In this document: positions 34,212-39,584 of the stretch, piece by piece | Layout of the letters: each line of letters starts with the position of its first letter | Position numbering within the stretch: the first letter of the stretch is position 1 | Origin: Candidatus Harrisonbacteria bacterium CG10_big_fil_rev_8_21_14_0_10_49_15 | Lineage (GTDB): Bacteria > Patescibacteriota > Minisyncoccia > UBA6257 > 1-14-0-10-44-23 | Reading direction: 5' to 3' | Assembly (NCBI GenBank): GCA_002773415.1 | Contig: PFBD01000002.1 | Span: 14,923-54,506 of the forward strand | DNA length: 39,584 bases | Translations under genes and position numbers: made by a program | The notes under the pieces: model-generated | The model's database searches: none | Told to the model about the DNA's origin: nothing | Seen by the model: the letters and a program-made list of their open reading frames with translations, nothing else

Positions 34212-34834
34212 AACTTCTACTCGGCTCAAACGGTGCGTTTTTGACGGACACGGGATTTCCACTGCTGGATATGGAGCCGGCGGATTTTCGGATAGGGTAC
34301 GTTCTGACGGCGTCAAAGTCCGTGGATGATCTTTCGTATCTTGAGCGCCACAAAGAGGCAATGGCCGCGGCCGGCTATACGAATGTGGAGCCGATTGATA
34401 TTGAGGGCAAGACGGCAGATGAGTTGCGAGAAATATTCGCAGACAAGAATGTGATTCACGTTGAAGGAGGCAATACGTTTTACTTGCTTAAAGCGATTCG
34501 TGAAAGCGGATTTGAAGAAGTGGTGCGCGAGGCGCTCGATCGCGGCGTGGTCTACGCCGGCACTAGCGCCGGAGCCTACGTGGCTTGCCCGACGATTGAG
34601 ATGGCGAGGTTCGGATTACATAAGCACGATGAGCATGGAGTAACAGACCTAACCGGCATGGGCCTAGTGCCCTTTCTAGTGAAAGCACACTACAAAGATG
34701 AGCAAGCGGAGATGATGCGCGAGATGATCAAGAATTCAAGCTACCCGGTGCGCCTCTTGCGTGACGGCCAAGGGATTTTTGTAAATGGTGACGAAGTGCA
34801 GTTTGTCGGAGTAGGCGACGAACCGATTTTGTAA
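34208..34834 (+). CDS. Peptidase E-like protein (S51)
   Basis: 208 residues of the class I glutamine amidotransferase-like fold used by S51 peptidases. VIHVEGGNTFYLL is followed by the nucleophile elbow VYAGTSAGAYVACP, with Ser near residue 118 and a downstream HxxxE-type region. Family members cleave N-terminal aspartyl dipeptides or act on cyanophycin. It starts within the stop of the small membrane protein. Confidence 0.85.
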   Translation: MKLLLGSNGAFLTDTGFPLLDMEPADFRIGYVLTASKSVDDLSYLERHKEAMAAAGYTNVEPIDIEGKTADELREIFADKNVIHVEGGNTFYLLKAIRESGFEEVVREALDRGVVYAGTSAGAYVACPTIEMARFGLHKHDEHGVTDLTGMGLVPFLVKAHYKDEQAEMMREMIKNSSYPVRLLRDGQGIFVNGDEVQFVGVGDEPIL

Positions 34835-34875
34835 CGTGATTTGCATTTCCCGCCCTTGCGCGGTTTAATTTGGAT

Positions 34876-35658
34876 ATGAAAGATGTTGAATTTAGCGACG
34901 CTGATGGTAACAAGTTGCTTGGAACTATTTCAATTCCAGGTGGAGCAAGTTCGGTTGTGATAATGTCGCACGGGTTTTCGTCCAGCAAGGGAAGCAAGGC
35001 CTATATTGATTTAGAAAAAGACCTCAATGCATTAGGTATTGGCACATTTCGTTATGATGGCTATGGTCACGGCCCGCTTTATTGCGAAAACTACCCCTAT
35101 GGAGTACGAGCAGATGTCACGCTGACAAAATCAATCGCTAGCCTCAAGGCTGCCGTGGAGTACATCAGATCTCTTGGTAGTTATAAAATAATCCTCATGG
35201 GCTCAAGTTATGGCGGATTAGTATCGCTTATTATCGCCGCGACGGACTCAAAGATTGCCGGACTGGCTCTAAAGTCCCCGGTTATTGAGCCGCTCGTCTT
35301 GTGGGGAGATAGGGCCGGGTCCAAAGGTATTGAAGGCTGGGAAAAAAGCGGTGTTTTGCACTATGACGACCTAGGGGAGAAATTTGACTTAAATTTTTCC
35401 TTTTACAAGGACTTGGAGAAGTTTGACATATATAGCCTTGCAAAAAATATCCGTTGTAACATTTTTGTTGTGCATGGAGAGGATGATACCGTGGTACCCA
35501 TAAGATATACCTATGATTTTGCGAAGATCGTTCCGGTAGAGCTTTGTGTGGTCAGCGGAGCAGATCATGGCTACAAAAAACCGGATCAATATAAAGAGAT
35601 GAAAGATGCTTTGGTGAAATTTATCTCTGCAGAGTGCGGAAAGGGATCTGCTATTTAG
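34876..35658 (+). CDS. Alpha/beta hydrolase
   Basis: 260 residues. The oxyanion region is SHGFSSSKGSKAY, the nucleophile elbow GSSYGGLV, the acid in VVHGEDDTVVP and the catalytic His in SGADHGYKKP. All four are in the usual order for serine esterases of this fold. Substrate unknown. TTTAAT at 34864-34869 ends 6 bases before the ATG. It starts about 40 bases after peptidase E. Confidence 0.85.
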   Translation: MKDVEFSDADGNKLLGTISIPGGASSVVIMSHGFSSSKGSKAYIDLEKDLNALGIGTFRYDGYGHGPLYCENYPYGVRADVTLTKSIASLKAAVEYIRSLGSYKIILMGSSYGGLVSLIIAATDSKIAGLALKSPVIEPLVLWGDRAGSKGIEGWEKSGVLHYDDLGEKFDLNFSFYKDLEKFDIYSLAKNIRCNIFVVHGEDDTVVPIRYTYDFAKIVPVELCVVSGADHGYKKPDQYKEMKDALVKFISAECGKGSAI

Positions 35659-35669
35659 TTTTAAAAACC

Positions 35670-36077
35670 GTGAACATCTATCTTGATATAGATGGAGTAT
35701 TGATTACAAAGAAGGGTAAGCCTGCCAATGGGCTTTTTGAGTTTTTGGAGTATGTTACCGGAAACTACACTTGCTACTGGTTGACTACCCACTGTCGTGA
35801 CGGGACTCCGGAGAGGGCAGTTGAGTATGTGAATAAGATAGGCGGTATAGATAAAGAGCTTTTAGAAAAAATAAAGCCCTGTAAGCCGTGGGCGACATTT
35901 AAAACCGAGGCGATTGATTTTAGCGAGCCATTTATTTGGCTGGATGACAATTTGTTTGAAGGGGAGAGAAGAGCTCTCAATGAGCGAGGCATGCTCCAAA
36001 ACATGGAGTATTTTGATCTTGTCCATGATCCGAACCAGCTTGTAAAAATTATGGCAGAGATGAAAAGAAAAAGCTGA
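35670..36077 (+). CDS. HAD-like protein
   Basis: 135 residues. VNIYLDIDGVLI is HAD motif I with the nucleophile Asp, CYWLTTHCRDG has the position of motif II, and FIWLDDN near residue 85 is the motif IV acidic pair. It would be a small phosphatase-like hydrolase or a catalytically reduced relative. The start is taken at GTG 35670 because motif I follows at once; an ATG at 35634 would overlap the hydrolase end. Confidence 0.65.
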   Translation: MNIYLDIDGVLITKKGKPANGLFEFLEYVTGNYTCYWLTTHCRDGTPERAVEYVNKIGGIDKELLEKIKPCKPWATFKTEAIDFSEPFIWLDDNLFEGERRALNERGMLQNMEYFDLVHDPNQLVKIMAEMKRKS

Positions 36078-36108
36078 TTGGAGGTTTGGGGTGGCGTACT
36101 AAATCTTA

Positions 36109-36182
36109 CCTCCCCGCCAGAGGGGAGGCAGGCTCGCGATTGTATCCTTTATTCCCTAATTCTGCAGAACTAGGGAATAAAG
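36109..36182. repeat. Two inverted repeats in a gene-free stretch
   Basis: CCTCCCC/GGGGAGG (36109-36128), then CTTTATTCCCTA with its exact complement (36147-36182), whose centre adds TTCTG/CAGAA with one mismatch. The 36078-36456 gap holds no convincing gene. Confidence 0.7.
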
Positions 36183-36305
36183 GGCGGGGTCGAGTTGAGC
36201 CTATCGACTCGCGAGCGAGTTTTCGGGTTTTTGGAAAGGGGTATTGGTTTGTGGGAGTAGGCGAGCCCTTCGACCCTGCTCAGGATAAAAAGTGATTTTA
36301 TAGAC

Positions 36306-36343
36306 CGGTCATAGAAAGCAACGGCCGTTGCTTTCTATGACCG
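36306..36343. repeat. 38-bp palindrome, copy 2
   Basis: A perfect 38-base palindrome; one arm is CGGTCATAGAAAGCAACGG. Same length and ends as the element at 2081-2118. Confidence 0.8.
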
Positions 36344-36348
36344 ACGGC

Positions 36349-36374
36349 CGTGTAATAACATATGTCATTACACG
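36349..36374. repeat. 26-bp palindrome next to copy 2
   Basis: CGTGTAATAACAT with ATGTCATTACACG, one mismatch. It begins 5 bases after the 38-bp palindrome and is 83 bases upstream of the NYN gene. Confidence 0.65.
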
Positions 36375-36456
36375 TGTAAGGACATGGGTATCAATTACAT
36401 GCTTTCAAGTTAGGCTCGGGGATTTGCATTTTTTGTAAATGCGGTAGAATTAAGGT

Positions 36457-37065
36457 ATGAATCCGCAGGAGATTAAAAGTTTTTTTGAAAAATTTTCTGA
36501 AAAACGGTCGCGAACGATTGTGATCTTGGATTTTGGGAATGTTGTTAAATGGCAGGTTAGCTTGAAGTGGCGGATTGGAATTAGGCATCTGGGAAATATA
36601 GTTAAAAATTTTTCAACTGGGCAAAAATTTTTGCGCCGTTTTTATTATGGTTCTGATTATGGGCCAAATGAGAAAAGTTTGGATATGGATAACTGGTCGC
36701 GCGTAATGCTTGCGCAAGCTAATATGAGCGGTTTTGAGGTAGTTACCAAGCGAGTAAAATATATTCGTAGCCAGGATAATGTGTATGGCTATGAGAAGAA
36801 ATGTGATTTAGACGTGGAGATGGCTGTTGATTTGATCAGGGAGCGAGATAATTACGACAATATTGTTTTGTTCTCAGGTGATGGTGATTTGATGTACGCT
36901 GTTCGTTATTTAAATGCGGAGTTTGGGAAAAAATGCTATGTATTTGGAGCTAGAGATCATATTGGCCGGGAGGTCTTTGATGCTAAAAAAGATGGTATTG
37001 TGACTTCTATTTTCTTTACGGAGGATTTTGAATATCGTCTTAATATGGATAGAAATAGTCACTGA
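36457..37065 (+). CDS. NYN-domain (LabA/DUF88) predicted RNase
   Basis: 202 residues with the acidic triad of NYN/PIN-like nucleases: VILDFGNVV at about residue 22, KKCDLDVEMAVDLI near 110, and VLFSGDGDLMYAVRYL near 137. It would cut RNA with a divalent metal. TAGAAT at 36445-36450 ends 6 bases before the ATG. A clean terminator follows the stop. Confidence 0.88.
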   Translation: MNPQEIKSFFEKFSEKRSRTIVILDFGNVVKWQVSLKWRIGIRHLGNIVKNFSTGQKFLRRFYYGSDYGPNEKSLDMDNWSRVMLAQANMSGFEVVTKRVKYIRSQDNVYGYEKKCDLDVEMAVDLIRERDNYDNIVLFSGDGDLMYAVRYLNAEFGKKCYVFGARDHIGREVFDAKKDGIVTSIFFTEDFEYRLNMDRNSH

Positions 37066-37071
37066 AAATCA

Positions 37072-37095
37072 GAAATCCGCCCGGAGGCGGATTTC
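37072..37095 (+). terminator. Terminator of the NYN gene
   Basis: GAAATCCGCC-CGGA-GGCGGATTTC, ten perfect pairs, seven bases after the stop. Confidence 0.8.
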
Positions 37096-37147
37096 GATCA
37101 AATTCGAGTAAGCCCAAAGCTTACGAGGGTACGATATCAGGAAATAA

Positions 37148-37174
37148 GTGAAAAGTCAATGAAGTGTGGATAAC
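37148..37174. repeat. GAAAAGTCAATGA repeat, copy C
   Basis: GTGAAAAGTCAATGAAGTG followed by TGTGGATAA. It lies after a terminator and a GTAAGC/GCTTAC stem, the same order as copies A and B. Confidence 0.75.
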
Positions 37175-37227
37175 TAAATTTTCTGCCACAGTTACATTTC
37201 CCACCTTTGCGGGGTTTTAATTGAAAC

Positions 37228-37440
37228 ATGAGTAGTGACAATCCAAATCCGCCTAAGCGAAGTGAGATCCGGCATGGAACCAAGGTCTGGGTGATTGAGA
37301 AGAAGAATTATGGTACTAACGATTACACGCAGGGGATTGTGCAGGATATTTTGACTTCCAAAAATGATCATCCACGCGGCATTAAGGTCCGGCTAGCTGA
37401 TGGCACGGTTGGGCGCGTGCAGTGGCTGATGGAGCAGTAA
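37228..37440 (+). CDS. YwbE-like (DUF2196) protein
   Basis: 70 residues. The conserved part is VWVIEKKNYGTNDYTQGIV, then ILTSK and RGIKVRLADGTVGRVQ, as in Bacillus YwbE. Function unknown; it has the size and strand content of a small nucleic-acid-binding barrel. TTTAAT at 37216-37221 ends 6 bases before the ATG. The pseudogene at 5226 is a near copy with a stop codon. Confidence 0.82.
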   Translation: MSSDNPNPPKRSEIRHGTKVWVIEKKNYGTNDYTQGIVQDILTSKNDHPRGIKVRLADGTVGRVQWLMEQ

Positions 37441-37502
37441 GTAAGTATCATAGTCCGATAATTGACTGGGGTGGATATCTTCACTGAGAATTACGCCTAA
37501 AA

Positions 37503-37551
37503 ATGTAAATATTACATATTTTCTTGTAAAATTTTACAATTGGTGTATGAT
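37503..37551 (+). promoter_or_regulatory. Promoter and paired operators of the second TA operon
   Basis: Two palindromes, ATGTAAATATTACAT (37503-37517) and TTGTAAAATTTTACAA (37524-37539), share the half-site TGTAAA and have centres about 21.5 bases apart, two helical turns. The second covers the -35 box TTGTAA (37524-37529), which is 16 bases from TATGAT (37546-37551). This is what an autorepressing HTH antitoxin would need. Confidence 0.7.
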
Positions 37552-37557
37552 GTAGTT

Positions 37558-38271
37558 ATGGCTGAATTGCTAAAAAACAAGAGGAAAAAATTGGGTCTTT
37601 CGCAGGAGGATCTTGCGGGGATGCTTGGAATTTCTCGTCCAACTTTGAATAAGGTTGAGAAGGGTGAGCGAAAGCTTACTGTGGAGGAGAAAAAGAAGCT
37701 TGCTGAGATTAGCAGTTCTTTTGATTGGGAAAAACAGGCGCAGAATATGCGGATTAATATCCCGCAAGAATATGCGGATAAGTTTGAGCAGACTTTGCTG
37801 TATGTCTTGGGGAAGATTGGTGGAAAGCCAAATATTGGGCAGACGGTTATTTACAAGCTGTTGTATTTTATAGATTTTGATTATTACGAAAAATATGAGG
37901 AGCAGTTGATGGGCGCTAGATATATTAAAAATCACCATGGCCCGACACCGGTGATGTTTGCCGAATTTATCGAGCGATTGGAAAAGCAGGGCAAGGTGGA
38001 GAGGATTAAGAGCAAATTTTACAAGTATGAACAAACTAAGTATTTGATAAATCCGGAGCGAACTCTTGATTTGTCGGCGCTGTCAGCGCAAGAGCTTGCC
38101 CATATTGATTGGGAGTTAAATCGGCTTAGCGACTTAACTGCCACGCAGATTTCGGCTTTGTCTCATCTGGATACGCCTTGGAAGGTGGCAAAAGATAGAG
38201 GGGTACTGGAATATGAGCATGTTTTTTATCGACCAGACGAGACTTCCGTAAGAGAGTATGAGCCACTTTAA
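37558..38271 (+). CDS. HTH-Panacea antitoxin
   Basis: 237 residues. Residues 1-60 form an XRE-type HTH (LGLSQEDLAGMLGISRPTLN, then KVEKGERKL). After a linker the Panacea (DUF4065) domain runs from about residue 75 to the end, with YKLLYFIDFDYYEKYEEQLM and the C-terminal SVREYEPL. The HTH would repress its own promoter and the Panacea domain would bind the toxin. TATGAT ends 6 bases before ATG 37558. The toxin gene overlaps its end by 14 bases. Confidence 0.92.
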   Translation: MAELLKNKRKKLGLSQEDLAGMLGISRPTLNKVEKGERKLTVEEKKKLAEISSSFDWEKQAQNMRINIPQEYADKFEQTLLYVLGKIGGKPNIGQTVIYKLLYFIDFDYYEKYEEQLMGARYIKNHHGPTPVMFAEFIERLEKQGKVERIKSKFYKYEQTKYLINPERTLDLSALSAQELAHIDWELNRLSDLTATQISALSHLDTPWKVAKDRGVLEYEHVFYRPDETSVREYEPL

Positions 38272-38590
38272 TGCTACTTTAGAATTTGAAAAGGATTTTA
38301 AGCGGCTTTTTAAGAAATATCGGACGCTTGATGATGACTTGGAAAAATTGAAGGAAGTTCTCTTGGGTTCACCGACTGGTATTGGAAAAAATTTTGTTAT
38401 TCTGTACTCATCGACGAGTGTTAAGATTGTGAAGGCTCGGATGGCATGCAAGGCACTAAATAATCGGTCGCTGAGAATTGTTTATGCTTATTTAGAGCAA
38501 GATAAACAATTTGAATTTCTTGAGCTGTATGCTAAAGGAGACAAGGAGAATGAGAATCAGCAGCGGATTAAGCAGTGCTTGGAGCAGTAG
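38258..38590 (+). CDS. RelE/ParE-like toxin, second copy
   Basis: 110 residues, MSHFNATLEFEKDFKRLFKK onward, ending LRIVYAYLEQDKQFEFLELY and AKGDKENENQQRI. Clearly homologous to the toxin at 525 but well diverged, so the two loci are old paralogues or separate arrivals. Predicted to cleave mRNA, held inactive by the Panacea protein. Confidence 0.82.
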   Translation: MSHFNATLEFEKDFKRLFKKYRTLDDDLEKLKEVLLGSPTGIGKNFVILYSSTSVKIVKARMACKALNNRSLRIVYAYLEQDKQFEFLELYAKGDKENENQQRIKQCLEQ

Positions 38591-38693
38591 AGTATAGAAA
38601 TGGGTGATTTAAAAAAAGATAAATTTGAGAAAGAGGACAAGAAGTCGACTGACTTTCATTGTATTTTTAAGGTGAGGGGGATTTAATTGGGTT

Positions 38694-39533
38694 ATGGATA
38701 TGAATCTTTGGAAAAATTGGTTGCGAGAGTACTGGCCTGCGGGTTTGTTGATCTTGTTAGTAATGATTGCGATTGAGTTGTTTTTCTTGTTGCTGGCGCC
38801 TTCGGCGCCAGTTTTGGAGCGGGCGCCGGAGGCGCCCGCTAGCCGGGTTGAGGCTGATGAGAATGAGGGTGCTTCTGGCGCGGAAATAAAGAACAAGGAG
38901 TTGTTGGAGAATTTTTCCGGAAATGATGGGCAGTTGGAGGTGGTAACGGTGAAGCGGGTGGTAGATGGTGATACGGTTGAGCTCTCAGATGGGCGGCGGG
39001 TGCGGTACATTGGCATTGATACGGCCGAGCTTTCCGAGTCTAGTCAGCCCCAGCGGTGCTACGCGCAGACGGCCACGGCCAAGAATCGGGAGTTGGTTGA
39101 GGGTAAAGAGGTGAGCCTGGAGCGAGATGTGAGCGACGTGGATCGGTATGGCCGACTGTTGCGATATGTTTATGTTGGTGACACCTCTGTAAACGACGCG
39201 CTAGTGCGCCGCGGGTACGCGGACGTATCCACCTACCCACCGGATGTGAAGTACGTGGATAAGTTTTTGGCGTCAGAGCGGTACGCGCGAGAAAATAATC
39301 TTGGCTTCTGGGGGAGTGAGTGTTTTGATGCAGAAGCGTCCGCGCCTACGTCTGCGGTGGATGCCGGAGGTCAGTGTGTTATTAAGGGGAATATAACTAG
39401 TGAAAAGATCTATCACTTGCCGGGCTGTCAGTCGTACGACAAGACGGTCATTGATGAATCAGCTGGCGAGCGCTGGTTCTGCTCCGAATCTGAAGCCACC
39501 CAAGCCGGCTGGCGCAAAGCGAAGAATTGCTAA
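38694..39533 (+). CDS. Membrane-anchored thermonuclease-like protein
   Basis: 279 residues. A membrane anchor (YWPAGLLILLVMIAIELFFL) and an acidic linker lead to a staphylococcal-nuclease domain at about residues 80-210. VVDGDTVEL, RYIGIDTAEL with the Asp and Glu, and DRYGRLLRYV with the Arg match the catalytic set. The C-terminal CVIKGNITSEKIYHLPGCQS and WFCSESEA form a small Cys/His-bearing domain often attached to such nucleases. It would degrade DNA or RNA outside the membrane, perhaps for nutrition or DNA uptake. TTTAAT at 38682-38687 ends 6 bases before the ATG. Confidence 0.9.
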   Translation: MDMNLWKNWLREYWPAGLLILLVMIAIELFFLLLAPSAPVLERAPEAPASRVEADENEGASGAEIKNKELLENFSGNDGQLEVVTVKRVVDGDTVELSDGRRVRYIGIDTAELSESSQPQRCYAQTATAKNRELVEGKEVSLERDVSDVDRYGRLLRYVYVGDTSVNDALVRRGYADVSTYPPDVKYVDKFLASERYARENNLGFWGSECFDAEASAPTSAVDAGGQCVIKGNITSEKIYHLPGCQSYDKTVIDESAGERWFCSESEATQAGWRKAKNC

Positions 39534-39538
39534 ATTTT

Positions 39539-39584
39539 ATGAGCGATATTTTGGGATTAAAACGGGGGACGGTGACTCTGAAAA
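39539..39584 (+). CDS. Probable GrpB-family gene start, cut by window end
   Basis: Only the first 15 codons are present: MSDILGLKRGTVTLK. LGLKRGTV is the usual opening of GrpB (UPF0157) proteins, a nucleotidyltransferase-fold family. The rest lies outside the window. Confidence 0.5.
   Translation, partial: MSDILGLKRGTVTLK

Noticed and set aside
36086-36295. Plus-strand ORF of 69 codons
   Set aside because: It translates a gap full of inverted repeats, has a repeat-derived end (FDPAQDKK) and lacks promoter or family support.
38600-38686. 28-codon ORF between toxin and nuclease
   Set aside because: Low-complexity Lys/Glu sequence, too short to support; could be chance.

Overview
The window looks like a chromosome segment from a small-genome candidate-phylum bacterium of the Patescibacteria/CPR type. 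This is inferred from gene style only: compact single-domain enzymes, many shortened versions of familiar proteins (half-length MFS protein, about 395-residue glycerol kinase, about 295-residue GpsA), RhuM/Fic/DUF3800 accessory genes, and no rRNA, tRNA or ribosomal protein gene to place it by. No CRISPR array or recognisable transposase was seen.

Layout. 1-863 holds the end of a Panacea (DUF4065) antitoxin and its RelE-like toxin. 909-5109 holds a D-2-hydroxyacid dehydrogenase, an adenosine-kinase-like PfkB kinase, S-adenosylhomocysteine hydrolase and a half MFS protein; kinase and hydrolase together can clear S-adenosylhomocysteine. A YwbE-like pseudogene follows at 5226. 6236-12245 contains an Nramp-like transporter, a gpsA-glpK operon, DUF389 and DUF378 membrane proteins, a secreted protein and small ORFs. 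12429-17453 contains a KefB-type antiporter, a membrane cupredoxin with a ferric-reductase-like flavocytochrome, and Maf. 18637-20891 has a cold-shock protein, a DEAD-box helicase and a coiled-coil protein. 22198-26298 is accessory: Fic, a short RhuM protein, DUF3800, an unknown protein and an HD hydrolase, separated by dense hairpins and direct repeats. 26451-33885 is an AT-rich three-gene defence-like island: a PLD-SNF2 helicase, an Eco57I/PglX-like adenine methylase and an unrecognised third protein. 34008-37065 has peptidase E, an alpha/beta hydrolase, a HAD-like protein and a NYN RNase. 37228-38590 has an intact YwbE-like gene and a second, complete HTH-Panacea/RelE pair. A membrane-anchored thermonuclease and the first bases of a probable GrpB gene end the window.

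Two gene classes stand out. Most recognisable genes have a -10-like hexamer ending only 6-9 bases before the start codon and no Shine-Dalgarno sequence, as expected for leaderless mRNAs. Six GC-rich single genes of unknown function (5531, 16337-, 17500-, 18237, 21085-, 21500) instead have 5' leaders, mostly strong Shine-Dalgarno sequences, and GC-rich terminators. They look like a separate, possibly mobile, cargo class.

The intergenic DNA is unusually rich in palindromes. These include a 38-bp palindrome present twice with paired compensatory substitutions, a run of five hairpins at 24589-24740, two multi-stem elements closed by ACCCCGT(T)AG stems, and a 27-30 bp repeat present three times that carries a DnaA-box-like core.
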